From assembly GCA_945957125.1 (NCBI GenBank), contig CAMFJT010000005.1, forward strand, positions 1 through 63,299: 63,299 nucleotides of DNA, read 5' to 3'. Shown piece by piece: positions 37,049-45,926 of this stretch; within the stretch, counting starts at the first letter, position 1; every line of letters starts with the position of its first letter. Under the pieces are notes generated by a model. That model saw nothing but the letters and a program-made list of their open reading frames with translations, made no database searches and was not told the DNA's origin. A program made the translations under genes and the position numbers. The DNA is from an uncultured Rhodospirillales bacterium. Lineage in GTDB: Bacteria; Pseudomonadota; Alphaproteobacteria; Reyranellales; Reyranellaceae.

Positions 37049-39973
37049 TCAGTGTGCCGCTGCCCAGGAGGCGCCCACGCCGGTATCGACGACCAGCGGG
37101 ACCGAGAGCGTCGCGGCGCTTTCCATCACCTTGCGGGTCACCTCCTTCGTCCGGTCGAGCTCGGCGTCGGGCACCTCGAACAGCAACTCGTCGTGGACCT
37201 GCAGCAGCATGCGGGCCTTGAGGTTCGCGGCGGCGAGGGCACCTGGCACGCGGATCATCGCACGCTTGATGATGTCGGCCGCGCCGCCCTGCAGCGGCGC
37301 GTTGATCGCCGCGCGCTCGGCGAAGGCGCGCATGCCCTGGTTCTTCTCGTTGATGTATTTCAGGTGGATCTTGCGGCCGAACGGCGTGCGCACGTAGCCG
37401 TGCTTGCGCGCGTAGTCCTTGGTCGTCTCCATGTAGTCGCGGATGCCGGGATAGCGTTGGAAATACTTCGCGATGTACTCGCGCGCCTCGGGCTGGCCGA
37501 TGCCGAGCTGGTTGGCCAGGCCGAAGGCGGAGATGCCGTAGATGATGCCGAAATTGATCGCCTTGGCACGCCGGCGCACCAGCGGGTCCATGCCCTTCAC
37601 GGGCACGCCGAACATCTCGCTCGCGGTGATGGCGTGGATGTCGTCGCCGCGCGCGAAGGCTTCCTTGAGCGAGGCGAGGTCGGCGACGTGCGCCAGCAGG
37701 CGGAGCTCGATCTGCGAGTAATCGGCACTCAGCAGCTTGTGGCCTTTCTCGGCGATGAAGGCCTCGCGGATCTTGCGGCCTTCCTCGGTGCGCACCGGGA
37801 TGTTCTGCAGGTTGGGATCGGTCGAGGCCAGCCGTCCCGTCGCCGCGCCGGTCATGTGATACGAGGTGTGGATGCGACCGGTCTTCGCGTCGAGCTCGCG
37901 CACCAGCGCGTCGGTGTAGGTGCCCTTGAGCTTGGCGAGCTGGCGATGCTCGAGGATCTTCACCGGCAGCGGATGGCCCTGCGCCGCGAGATCGTCGAGC
38001 ACGGCGGCGTCGGTCGCCCACGTGCCGCTCTTGTTGCGCTTGCCGCCCGGCAGCTTCTGCTCGTCGAACAGGATCTCGCCGAGCTGCTTGGGCGAGCCGA
38101 CGTTGAATTCGCGGCCGGCGATCTTGTGGATCTCGACCTCCAGCTCGGCCAGCCGCTTCTCGAAGTCGGCGCTCAGCGTCCTGAGTGCGGGCGCATCGAC
38201 CTTGATGCCGGCCTGCTCCATCGACAGCAGCACGGGAATCAGCGGCCGTTCGATCGTCTCGTACATCGTCACCATGTGTTCGGCGGCGATGCGCGGCTTG
38301 AACTGTGCCCAGAGCTGCAGGGTCACGTCGGCGTCCTCGGCGGCGTATTCCGTCGCGCGCTCGATCGGCACCTTGTCGAAGCTCACCTGCTTGGCGCCGG
38401 AGCCGGCCACGTCCGAGAACTTGATCGTCTTCTGGCCGAGATAGCGCTCGGCCAGCTCGTCCATGCCGTGCCCGTGCCGGCCGGCATCGAGCACGAACGA
38501 CAGCAGCATCGTGTCGTCGACCGGGCCGATCGCGATGCCATGCCGCTCCAGGACTCCCATGTCGTATTTGATGTTCTGGCCGATCTTGAGCACGCCCGGG
38601 TCCTCGAGCAGCGGTTTCAGCCTGTCGATTACCGTCCGCAACGGAAGCTGGTCCGGCAACAGACCGCCGTCGCCGCCCGGCTCGCCGCCGCCGCCGAGAT
38701 CGAGGGTGCCTTGCGCCGCGCCGCCCGGCGCCCGATGGGCGATCGGCAGGTAGGCCGCCCGACGCCGACTGGAATTCACGTTGCCCCACGGCCCGTCGAG
38801 CAGGGCGAGGGAGAGGCCGACCAGGCCCGCATTGTTGGAATCGAGCGCGTCGGTCTCGCAGTCGAAGGCGACGACGCCCGCCTTGGTCGCCTCGGCGACC
38901 CATTCGTCGAGCGCTGCTTCGGTGCGAATCGTCTCGTAGTCGGCCGCCGTGAAGACGCGGTTCGGCTTGGCGTGCGCGATGGGCGCCGGCTGCGCGGCCG
39001 TGGGTTCGGCCTTCGTCGCGGCCGCCGTCGTCGATGCCGGCGCCACGGGGTTGGTCGCCTCGCCCAGCTCCTTGCTGTACTTGGCGAGCAGGCTCTTGAA
39101 GCCCTGCTGCTCCAGCCACGGCAGCAGCACGTTGGGATCGGGCCGGCGCTTGTCGAAGGAGTCCGGATCGGCGGGCGCGGGCACGTCGTCCTTGAGCTGC
39201 ACCAGCCGCTTGGAGATGCGCGCCAGCTCGGCGTTCTGCTGCAGCGCCTCGCGCCGCTTGGGCTGCTTGATCTCGCCGGCGCGCTCCAGCAGCGCCTCGA
39301 GCGTTCCGTATTCGCCCAGGAGCTGGGCCGCCGTCTTGACGCCGATGCCCGGCACGCCGGGAACGTTGTCGATCGAATCGCCGGCCAGCGCCTGCACGTC
39401 GACCACCTTGTCGGGGGTGACGCCGAACTTCTCCATCACCGCGTCCGGTCCCAGCCGCTTCTGCTTGATCGGGTCGAACATCTCGACGCCGGGCCGGATG
39501 AGCTGCATCAGGTCCTTGTCGGACGACACGATGGTACAGGTGCCGCCCGCCTCGACGGCGAGCCGCGCGTAGGTCGCGATCAGGTCGTCGGCCTCGTAGT
39601 TCTCGAGCTCGCAGACCGTGACGTTGAACGCCTTGGCCGCCTCGCGGATCAGCGGGAACTGCGGCGTGAGGTCTTCCGGCGGCTCGGGGCGGTTGGCCTT
39701 GTACTTGTCGTAGATCTCGTTGCGGAAGGTGGTGCGGCCGGCGTCGAGGATCATCGCGATATGGTCGACCTCGGGGTCGTCGAGATGCAGCGCCAGCATG
39801 CGGCAGAAACCGTAGACCGCGTTGATCGGCGTGCCGTCCGGCCGGGTCATGGGCGGCAGGGCGTGGTAGGCGCGGAACAGATAGCCCGAGCCGTCGACCA
39901 GCCACAGATGCTTGAGCGGCTTGTCGTCCGAAGCGGCTGCCGCCGGCGCCGCAGAGTCCTTGGATTTCGCCAT
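37049..39973 (-). CDS. polA: DNA polymerase I
   Basis: A 974-residue three-domain polymerase for Okazaki-fragment processing and repair. The N-terminal 5'-3' nuclease has LVDGSGYLFRAYHA and YEADDLIATYA. The 3'-5' proofreading domain retains its first acidic motif (VVAFDCETDALD), so proofreading is probably active. The polymerase core has SADYSQIELRLLAHVA, RRAKAINFGIIYG and LLQVHDELLFEVPD. An insert of about 50 Ala/Gly-rich residues sits between the domains. The ATG at 39973 is preferred over a TTG two codons upstream. It is divergent from the riboswitch-controlled Mn transporter gene. Confidence 0.97.
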   Translation of the reverse strand: MAKSKDSAAPAAAASDDKPLKHLWLVDGSGYLFRAYHALPPMTRPDGTPINAVYGFCRMLALHLDDPEVDHIAMILDAGRTTFRNEIYDKYKANRPEPPEDLTPQFPLIREAAKAFNVTVCELENYEADDLIATYARLAVEAGGTCTIVSSDKDLMQLIRPGVEMFDPIKQKRLGPDAVMEKFGVTPDKVVDVQALAGDSIDNVPGVPGIGVKTAAQLLGEYGTLEALLERAGEIKQPKRREALQQNAELARISKRLVQLKDDVPAPADPDSFDKRRPDPNVLLPWLEQQGFKSLLAKYSKELGEATNPVAPASTTAAATKAEPTAAQPAPIAHAKPNRVFTAADYETIRTEAALDEWVAEATKAGVVAFDCETDALDSNNAGLVGLSLALLDGPWGNVNSSRRRAAYLPIAHRAPGGAAQGTLDLGGGGEPGGDGGLLPDQLPLRTVIDRLKPLLEDPGVLKIGQNIKYDMGVLERHGIAIGPVDDTMLLSFVLDAGRHGHGMDELAERYLGQKTIKFSDVAGSGAKQVSFDKVPIERATEYAAEDADVTLQLWAQFKPRIAAEHMVTMYETIERPLIPVLLSMEQAGIKVDAPALRTLSADFEKRLAELEVEIHKIAGREFNVGSPKQLGEILFDEQKLPGGKRNKSGTWATDAAVLDDLAAQGHPLPVKILEHRQLAKLKGTYTDALVRELDAKTGRIHTSYHMTGAATGRLASTDPNLQNIPVRTEEGRKIREAFIAEKGHKLLSADYSQIELRLLAHVADLASLKEAFARGDDIHAITASEMFGVPVKGMDPLVRRRAKAINFGIIYGISAFGLANQLGIGQPEAREYIAKYFQRYPGIRDYMETTKDYARKHGYVRTPFGRKIHLKYINEKNQGMRAFAERAAINAPLQGGAADIIKRAMIRVPGALAAANLKARMLLQVHDELLFEVPDAELDRTKEVTRKVMESAATLSVPLVVDTGVGASWAAAH

Positions 39974-40049
39974 GCCCAAGGTCTAGCACGGGCCAAAGGG
40001 CCGCAGCGAGGCGGCTTGCGCGAGGTTTCCCACCGCCTTATACCCGCGC

Positions 40050-40170
40050 CGTCATTGGGGAGTAGCCGGCCTCACCCCAGAGGCGGAACCGTCAACAGAC
40101 TAGGCTCGGTTACCTCGGTATTCGGCCTTGGCGGCTTCGGCATTCGTGCTTGGCGAGACCTTTGGCTTGT
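40050..40170 (+). promoter_or_regulatory. yybP-ykoY family manganese riboswitch
   Basis: The conserved words of the yybP-ykoY aptamer occur in order. GGGGAGTAGCC is at 40057-40067, then GTCAACAGACT near 40091, and GGCGAGACCTTTGG near 40153-40165 closes the second Mn-binding loop. It lies in the leader of a GDT1-type exporter, the classic target of this Mn2+-sensing RNA. Downstream, CGAGCG (40201) can pair with CGCTCG (40221) just before the start codon. This would suit translational control, with Mn freeing the ribosome site. Confidence 0.85.
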
Positions 40171-40244
40171 TCGCGTCTTCACCCGCGGGATCGGGCGGCG
40201 CGAGCGGCCATCGGTATGCGCGCTCGATCCCCCAGGTGACACCC

Positions 40245-40802
40245 ATGGAAGCCTTCCTCGTTTCCGCCGGCCTCGTCGCGATCGCGGAGATCGGCGACAA
40301 GACCCAGCTCCTCGCCATGCTGCTGGCGACCCGCTATCGCAAGCCCGTGCCGATCATCCTCGGCATCCTGGTGGCGACGCTGGCCAACCATGCGATCGCC
40401 GCCTCGGTCGGTGCAGCGGTGGCGGCGTGGCTCGGACCCGACGCGATGCGCTGGATCGTCGGCGTGATGTTCATCGCGATGGCCGGCTGGGCACTGATTC
40501 CCGACAAGGAGGACGAGGGCCCCAAGGCGGTGAGCCACGTCGGAGCCTTCCTCGCCACCGCCATCGCGTTCTTCCTCGTCGAGATCGGCGACAAGACCCA
40601 GATCGCCACGGTCGCGCTGGCCGCGCGCTTCCACAACATCGCGATCGTCACCGCGGGCACGACCGTCGGCATGATGATCGCGAACGTGCCGGCCGTCCTG
40701 TTCGGCGACCTGCTGGCGCGCAAGATCCCGCTCAAGCTGGTGCGCCTCTGCGCCGCCGCCTCGTTCGTGCTGCTGGGCGTTGCGGTGCTGGTCTGGGGGT
40801 AG
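40245..40802 (+). CDS. TMEM165/GDT1 family Mn2+ exporter
   Basis: A 185-residue six-helix membrane protein with the family's twin motif E-x-G-D-K-T: AEIGDKTQLL at 14-23 and VEIGDKTQIA in the second half. These acidic helices form the cation path of the GDT1/MneA exporter family. The manganese riboswitch in its leader strongly supports Mn efflux. The ATG at 40245 follows AGGTGA; a longer open frame to 40128 would translate through the riboswitch and is rejected. Confidence 0.93.
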   Translation: MEAFLVSAGLVAIAEIGDKTQLLAMLLATRYRKPVPIILGILVATLANHAIAASVGAAVAAWLGPDAMRWIVGVMFIAMAGWALIPDKEDEGPKAVSHVGAFLATAIAFFLVEIGDKTQIATVALAARFHNIAIVTAGTTVGMMIANVPAVLFGDLLARKIPLKLVRLCAAASFVLLGVAVLVWG

Positions 40803-40812
40803 CCGCGCGGCG

Positions 40813-42285
40813 TTACCCGCCAACCGACTGTTCCGAGGAGAGATCCAGGATGAGCTGAAACCAGGGAAGGGCGCGCACGGTATCGAGATCGGGGTCGGTG
40901 CGCAGATGGCTGCGATCCGGCAACTCGCCGTGGCCGTGCGCAGACAGCAGCAGGCGGTACGCGGCCTCCGGCTGGTGACGGAGGCACGCGATGCACGCGC
41001 GACCATAGTCGCCCGCACCAGGCTCCAAGCCGTTCAAGGCGACATATTTGCCATCGGCTTCGCTGAACAATCGATCGGCTTCTTCATCCTGTCTTGTCTT
41101 TGCGTGATCGAGAAGGGCGTTTGCCCAATTCTCGAGGGCCAAGATATCGTTCGGGCTGATGGCCAGGACGGCAGCATATTTCTTGCTGGCCTGTGCGAAT
41201 AGCTGGTCGGCTTCTTCGCCATTCTTCATCCGCGCCTGCTCGGCGAGGGCATTGCCCCAGATTCTGACGGCTCGGTGATCCTCCGGATCGATGGCAAGTG
41301 CGGAGGAGCATTTCTCCCCGGCTTTCGCAAACAGCACGTCGGCAGCGTGGCCGCCCTTCGTCCCGGCCTGCTGGTAAAGAGCGATCGCCCAAGCACGCAG
41401 GGCACTGGCATATCCAGGTTCCATGGCGAGAGCGGCCGAGAACTTCTCGCCAGCCTGGTCGAACAATCCATCGGCGTCGCTCCCACTTTTCGTTCTGGCC
41501 TGACGTGAGAATGCGACTCCCCAATCCCTGAGAGTTGTCGCCCTAATCAAGCCGGTGGCGAGAGCGGCCGCAAATTTCTCGCCGGCTTGCGCGAACAGGC
41601 CGTCGGCGTCATCGCTGCCCTTTATGCAGGCCTGACGCGAAAGCGCGATCCCCCAAGCGCGCAGGGCTTTGGCATCCTCCGGGTCGATGTCGAGAGCGGC
41701 CGCGAATTTTTGACCAGCCTGTACAAACAGCCTGTCGGCGCTGTCGCAACTCTTGCTATTGGCGTGATCCGAAAGAACCGTTCCCCAAGCGCGCAAAACG
41801 AAGTGCTCCTCCGGCGCGACGCCTTGCGCGGCAGCAAGTTTTTCGCCGGCTTCGGTGAACAGCCTGTCGGCCTCCTTGCCGCTCTTCATGTCGGCCTGAT
41901 CTGCGAGAGAGACACCCCAATTGAAGAGGATATGTCGAGCGCCGGGCGAGAAGGCCAAGGCAATGGCGTACTTCTCGTAGGCGCGGGAAAAGAGGTTGTC
42001 GGCTTCCGGGCCCCATTTCTGCTTTGCCTGATCGGAAAGGGCGTCGGCCCAATCGCTGAGGGTGTCGAAGTCTTCCGGCCGGAGCGCGAGCGCGGCGGCA
42101 TATTTCTCGCCAGCTCGAATGAAGAGATCGTTTGCCTCACGGCCACGTTTCCGGTTCGCTTGCCGCGCAAGTGCTGCGCCCCAATCGGCGAAAACCTCTG
42201 AACTGGCAGGCGTCTTCGCGGCGAGAGCCGCGTATGCTCTCTCCGTCCGCGCGAATAACCGGTCGGCCTCTTCGTTGCTATTCAT
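40813..42285 (-). CDS. TPR-like protein made of nine 44-residue tandem repeats
   Basis: A 490-residue protein. Residues ~5-400 are nine consecutive units of exactly 44 residues with the pattern EADxLFxxAGEKFAAALA-x-P-x3-ALRxWGxALSxQAxxKxG. A tenth partial unit and a distinct ~60-residue end (ACIACLRHQPEAAYRLLLSA) follow. The two-helix units resemble tetratricopeptide repeats with a ten-residue longer linker. The end resembles the small cap seen in other TPR proteins. It has no signal peptide or membrane helix. It is likely a cytoplasmic scaffold with unknown partners. The ATG at 42285 has GAGGCGA upstream. It converges with the Mn exporter gene. Confidence 0.85.
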   Translation of the reverse strand: MNSNEEADRLFARTERAYAALAAKTPASSEVFADWGAALARQANRKRGREANDLFIRAGEKYAAALALRPEDFDTLSDWADALSDQAKQKWGPEADNLFSRAYEKYAIALAFSPGARHILFNWGVSLADQADMKSGKEADRLFTEAGEKLAAAQGVAPEEHFVLRAWGTVLSDHANSKSCDSADRLFVQAGQKFAAALDIDPEDAKALRAWGIALSRQACIKGSDDADGLFAQAGEKFAAALATGLIRATTLRDWGVAFSRQARTKSGSDADGLFDQAGEKFSAALAMEPGYASALRAWAIALYQQAGTKGGHAADVLFAKAGEKCSSALAIDPEDHRAVRIWGNALAEQARMKNGEEADQLFAQASKKYAAVLAISPNDILALENWANALLDHAKTRQDEEADRLFSEADGKYVALNGLEPGAGDYGRACIACLRHQPEAAYRLLLSAHGHGELPDRSHLRTDPDLDTVRALPWFQLILDLSSEQSVGG

Positions 42286-42380
42286 TGTCGCCTCTACCAC
42301 CGCCTCACAGCGTCAACCCTGGCCGAATGCCCGCGGTAACACTGTGCGGGAGAAGTCACTGATAGCCAGAATACATCGTG

Positions 42381-42432
42381 GAACAACCAACTATAGATTG
42401 AATCTCGAAACGGTGAGGTTGTTCGATTTTTT
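42381..42432. other. Hairpin with T-run in the gap 42286-42522
   Basis: GAACAACC at 42381 and GGTTGTTC at 42417 can pair across a 28-base loop, and GATTTTTT follows on the forward strand. No forward-strand gene ends nearby, so a terminator role is doubtful. The rest of the gap between the receiver gene and the repeat-protein gene is moderately AT-rich and should hold the promoter of the latter. Confidence 0.3.
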
Positions 42433-42522
42433 CTTGCTGCGAGTTTCGGAGCAGGTGGCGGTGCGTTCGGCTCAATGAGCTGGCCGAGGTCTCGGTGGGG
42501 CAGTTGCGCCTCGCTATAGCGC

Positions 42523-42909
42523 TTAGGTCTTGAGCAGCTGGCCGAGAATGCCCGCGAGATCGGCAAGTTCGACCGGCTTGCCAAGCAGGGGCCTGTCGCG
42601 CAGCGACGCCGGCATCGCGCCGAGGTCGGCGTAGCCCGTGGCGAAGACCAGGGGAATGGCGCGCGCCTGCAGCGCCTCGGCGATGGGCACGGTCGTTTCG
42701 GTGCGGAGCTTCAGATCGAGGATGGCGAGATCGGGCGGTGTCCGCGCAATGGTCGCAAGCGCGTCCGGAATGCTCGCCGCGAGGTCGACGGCGCCCGCGC
42801 CGAGCGTGCGCAGCATCCGCTCCATGTCGAGCGCGATCACGAATTGATCCTCGACCACCAGCACGCGGCGGCCGGCAAGATCGACGGATGGAACAGACGC
42901 CATCGACAT
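42523..42909 (-). CDS. Single-domain response regulator (CheY-like receiver)
   Basis: A 128-residue receiver domain with nothing attached. The acidic pair is in VLVVEDQF, the phosphorylation Asp in LAILDLKL, the switch Thr in FATGYAD and the Lys in LGKPVEL, so all key residues are present. Stand-alone receivers of this FATGY type often act in phosphorelays with HWE/HisKA_2 kinases. No kinase is adjacent. It is divergent from the Crp/Fnr gene across 83 bases. Confidence 0.88.
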   Translation of the reverse strand: MSMASVPSVDLAGRRVLVVEDQFVIALDMERMLRTLGAGAVDLAASIPDALATIARTPPDLAILDLKLRTETTVPIAEALQARAIPLVFATGYADLGAMPASLRDRPLLGKPVELADLAGILGQLLKT

Positions 42910-42992
42910 CCCTCAATGACTTGCCGAAGCGTTTGCCTGCGCTGTCGGGCGACGATATAGCTCGTGAATAGGCCACGGCGCCGACGCTGTCG

Positions 42993-43760
42993 GTGCACAA
43001 GTGGACAGAGGCGAGGGAGGAGCCGATCGCCACTACCGCGACCGAAGCCGACATGGCCCAGAACGGCCTCTTGGCCGTCCTCGTCGCATCCGACCGCGCG
43101 CGCCTGCGCCGCCAGATGACCGTGCGCGACATGGAAGCCGGTGCCGTCCTCCATCGTGCAGGCGACGATGTGGTCGATACCTGGTTTCCGCTCGGGGCTG
43201 CCTCGGCCGCGTTCTGCGTCGTGGATGTCGACGGCGAGGCCATGGATGTCGCCCAGATCGGCCGCGAGGGCGCGATCGGCGGCATCGTCTCCAACGGCCA
43301 CCTTCCGGCCTATTCGACGGCTGTCGTGCGCTTCGCCGGCCGGTTCATCCGCATCAGGACGACGGCGCTGGAGCAGGCCAAGCTGGGCTCGATCGCACTG
43401 CGCCACTGGTTCGCGCGCTATTCCGATTGCCTGATGGCTCAGGTCTTCCAGACGTCGGTCTGCAACGGCAAGCACACGATCCGGCAACGCACCGCCAAGC
43501 TGCTGCTCGCGGCGCTCGCGCGCACGGGCGAGCCCGAGATCGCCATCACCCAGGACCAGCTCGCCAGGATCATGGGCGTGGGCCGGCCGTTCGTCGGCCG
43601 GGTGCTGGGCGGCCTGCGCGCCCAGGGCGTGATCGAGAGCCGGAGGCAGCGGCTGATCATCAAGGACGAGAAGAGGCTACGAGCCATTTCGTGCGGCTGC
43701 ACCGTCCTGATCGAGGACCATTTCCACAAGGTCCTGCACGGGATCTATCCCGTCGGCTGA
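42993..43760 (+). CDS. Crp/Fnr family transcriptional regulator
   Basis: A regulator of up to 255 residues. It has an N-terminal cyclic-nucleotide-binding-like barrel (VLHRAGDDVVDTWFPLGAAS, then IGREGAIGG) and a C-terminal Crp-type helix-turn-helix (TQDQLARIMGVGRPFVGRVLGGL). The cysteines (CVV, DCLM, VCNG, CGC) are not arranged like the Fnr Fe-S cluster. The GTG at 42993 is the longest start; an ATG at 43053 (MAQNGL) would remove 20 residues and is equally plausible. This subgroup often binds no cAMP. It is divergent from the receiver gene. Confidence 0.87.
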   Translation: MHKWTEAREEPIATTATEADMAQNGLLAVLVASDRARLRRQMTVRDMEAGAVLHRAGDDVVDTWFPLGAASAAFCVVDVDGEAMDVAQIGREGAIGGIVSNGHLPAYSTAVVRFAGRFIRIRTTALEQAKLGSIALRHWFARYSDCLMAQVFQTSVCNGKHTIRQRTAKLLLAALARTGEPEIAITQDQLARIMGVGRPFVGRVLGGLRAQGVIESRRQRLIIKDEKRLRAISCGCTVLIEDHFHKVLHGIYPVG

Positions 43761-44404
43761 TCCTCTCCATCGAGGCGGGCGACGAAGCGCGCGGCGTCGG
43801 CGGCGGATCGCGAGCCGGTGACGACGGCCGCGGTGTAGACGGTCGTGAGATCGCAGCCCCGCGGCAGCGGTCCGGCCAGGACGATCCCGGGCGTCGCGCG
43901 GATTTCCGTCTCCTGCGTGCAGCCGATCGGACGGCGAGCCGTCGACGCGGCCAGAGCCCTCATCGCGGTGTTTCCGTTGGGCGCGAGCCTGAGCCGTCCG
44001 GCGGCGCGCTCCCACACGCCGAGCGCACGCATGACCTTGGCGAAATGGATGCCGGCCGTCGCCAGCGCCGGATCGGGAAAGTGAACCTCGTCGGCGCCCT
44101 CTAGAGCGGCGGCGAGCCCGGCCTCGTCGCCGATCGTGGGCAGGGGATCGCCGCTGCGCACGGCGATGGCGGTCGCGACCCGTGCCACGTCCCGGATCGA
44201 CGACTGGATGACGTGGCCGCTGTGGGCCAGCTCCTCGATCAGCGCGCGGCTCAGGATCACGATATCGGCCGGCTCGCCCGCCAGCAGCCTGTCGCGCATC
44301 GCGCCGACCGCGCTGAAGGTACCGTCGATCTCGAAACCCGCCGATGCCCTGGCGACCAGCGATTGGGCCGCGCCGCCGGCGAGGATGCGCAGGATGGACA
44401 TCAT
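43745..44404 (-). CDS. ModA-like substrate-binding-fold protein without signal peptide
   Basis: A 219-residue protein of the periplasmic-binding-protein type II fold, closest in pattern to the molybdate-binding ModA group (LRILAGGAAQSLV, GEPADIVILSRALIEELA, HFPDPALATAGIHFAKVMRALG). It begins directly at the mature-like first strand with no signal sequence, which is odd for a periplasmic receptor. The ATG at 44404 overlaps the stop of the upstream Bug receptor (ATGA), so the two are coupled. It may be a cytoplasmic ligand sensor or may use an unrecognised route. No ModB/ModC genes are adjacent. Its 3' end overlaps the convergent Crp/Fnr gene by 16 bases. Confidence 0.78.
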   Translation of the reverse strand: MMSILRILAGGAAQSLVARASAGFEIDGTFSAVGAMRDRLLAGEPADIVILSRALIEELAHSGHVIQSSIRDVARVATAIAVRSGDPLPTIGDEAGLAAALEGADEVHFPDPALATAGIHFAKVMRALGVWERAAGRLRLAPNGNTAMRALAASTARRPIGCTQETEIRATPGIVLAGPLPRGCDLTTVYTAAVVTGSRSAADAARFVARLDGEDQPTG

Positions 44405-45363
44405 TGCACCTTCGCGCCCGACACCTGGACGACCTTGGCCCATTTGTCGATGTCGCGCTGGAGGAACGCGCCGAATGCCGCCGGAGTCATGGTCATCGGC
44501 ACCGCGCCCTGACGGGCCCAGGCGTCGCGGATCGCAGGCGTGGCCACGGCCTTGCCGATCTCGGCATTGAGCCTGTCGACGATCTCCGGCGGCGTACCGG
44601 CCGGTGCCATGAGTCCGAGCCAGATCGTGGCTTCGTAGCCCGGCACGGTCTCGGCGACGGTCGGCACGTCGGGCAGGATGGCCGAGCGCTTCTCGCCGGT
44701 CGTGCCGAGCGCGCGGACGTGGCCCACGTCGATGCTGCCCTTCATGGTCGTGACGGCATCGAACATCATCTGCACGTGGCCGCCCATCACGTCGTTGCGC
44801 GCCTCGCCGCTGCTCTTGTGCGGCACGTGCAGGATGTCGGTGCCGGTCATGGCCTTGAACAATTCTCCGGCCATGTGATAGGGCGTGCCCGGCCCCGACG
44901 AGGCGTAGGAAAGCTTGCCTGGTTCCTTCTTCGCCAGCGCGATGAACTCGGCGAGCGTCTTGGCCGGCACCGCGGGGTGCACCACCATCACCAGGTCGGA
45001 CGAATTGACCGGCGCGACGGGGACCAGGTCCTTCATCAGCGTGTAGGGCTTGTTCGACAGCAACGTCTCGTTGGTCGTGTGGGTGTTGCTCATCATCAGC
45101 AGCGTGTAGCCGTCGGGCGCGGCCTTCGCGACGATGTCGGTGCCGATCACCGCGCCGGCCCCCGGCTTGTTGTCGATCACGAACTGCTGCCCGAGGGCGT
45201 CCGTCAGCGCCTGCCCGATGACCCTGGCATAGACGTCCGCCGGCCCGCCCGGGCCGAACGGCACGACGATGCGCACCGGCCGTGCCGGCCAGCTTTGCGC
45301 CAATGCCGGCAGGGCGATCGTGGCGGCCAGGATCGCGAGGCCCAGTCTGCTTGCCCAACGCAT
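44401..45363 (-). CDS. Tripartite tricarboxylate transporter receptor (Bug family SBP)
   Basis: A 320-residue periplasmic binding protein. The signal peptide ends at ALAQ near residue 23. The Bug-family opening WPARPVRIVVPFGPGGPADVYAR follows, with NKPGAGAVIG and LPDVPTVAETVPGYEA further on. Such receptors bind carboxylates or other small anions for TctAB-type carriers. No tctA or tctB gene is adjacent, so it is an orphan receptor, a common state in this class. The stop overlaps the start of the ModA-like gene. Confidence 0.92.
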   Translation of the reverse strand: MRWASRLGLAILAATIALPALAQSWPARPVRIVVPFGPGGPADVYARVIGQALTDALGQQFVIDNKPGAGAVIGTDIVAKAAPDGYTLLMMSNTHTTNETLLSNKPYTLMKDLVPVAPVNSSDLVMVVHPAVPAKTLAEFIALAKKEPGKLSYASSGPGTPYHMAGELFKAMTGTDILHVPHKSSGEARNDVMGGHVQMMFDAVTTMKGSIDVGHVRALGTTGEKRSAILPDVPTVAETVPGYEATIWLGLMAPAGTPPEIVDRLNAEIGKAVATPAIRDAWARQGAVPMTMTPAAFGAFLQRDIDKWAKVVQVSGAKVQ

Positions 45364-45378
45364 CGATGCTTCTCCCTG

Positions 45379-45858
45379 TCAGACGGCGGTCGTCCTGATG
45401 TCGATCCTAGAGGAAAGCGTGCGATGGATCGGACATTGATCGGCGATCTGGAGCAAACGTGATCGCTGCCCGGCGTCGAGCGCGCCGATCACCTCGATCT
45501 CGCGCTCGATGCGATCGATCCTGGCGGCGGGCTTCTCGCAATCCACGCAATCCTCGGCGTAGACCTTGGCATGGCGCAGCCGCACCACGACCTGCGCCAG
45601 CGGCCAGTTCTTGTGGCGGGCATACATCTGCAGGGTCATCGAGGTGCAGCTTCCGAGCGACATCAGCAGAAGCTCGTACGGGCCGGGGCCGATGTCATTG
45701 CCGCCCACCGCCCTCGGCTCGTCGGCCAGCAGTGCGTGGCGGCCGTTCAGCATCAGCTGCTCGAAGGCGCCGCTGCCTGTCGAGGAGACCACCACCGTCG
45801 CACCCAGGGTCAGTCTCTGCAGCGATGCCGTGTCGCGCCGTGTTTCGTTCTCCGCCAT
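45379..45858 (-). CDS. OsmC family peroxiredoxin-like protein
   Basis: A 159-residue OsmC/Ohr-fold protein. The first redox cysteine lies in MSLGSCTSMTLQMYARHK and the second in ADQCPIHRTL, the pair used to reduce organic peroxides. Two extra cysteines occur in DCVDCEKP. RBS GAGG lies upstream of the ATG at 45858. It is 15 bases ahead of the Bug receptor on the same strand. It is divergent from the MFS gene with a 68-base gap. Confidence 0.9.
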   Translation of the reverse strand: MAENETRRDTASLQRLTLGATVVVSSTGSGAFEQLMLNGRHALLADEPRAVGGNDIGPGPYELLLMSLGSCTSMTLQMYARHKNWPLAQVVVRLRHAKVYAEDCVDCEKPAARIDRIEREIEVIGALDAGQRSRLLQIADQCPIHRTLSSRIDIRTTAV

Positions 45859-45926
45859 AGTGCCTCCTCGATCGGGTAAGCGATGGTACCAGACAAGCCT
45901 GCCGCCCGACGCCGGAGGAAAGACCG

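Noticed and set aside
37052-40858. 1268-codon open frame antisense to polA and beyond
   Set aside because: Composition is a mirror of polA codon bias, it crosses the riboswitch and exporter gene in the wrong frame, and it shows no domain.
40813-42285. Possible CRISPR or DNA-level tandem repeat (132-base period)
   Set aside because: The period is conserved in protein, not in DNA, and lies in one open frame with a strict 44-residue unit.
42381-42432. Terminator with T-run
   Set aside because: No forward-strand gene ends close by, and the loop is 28 bases, so function is doubtful. Kept only as a low-confidence structure.
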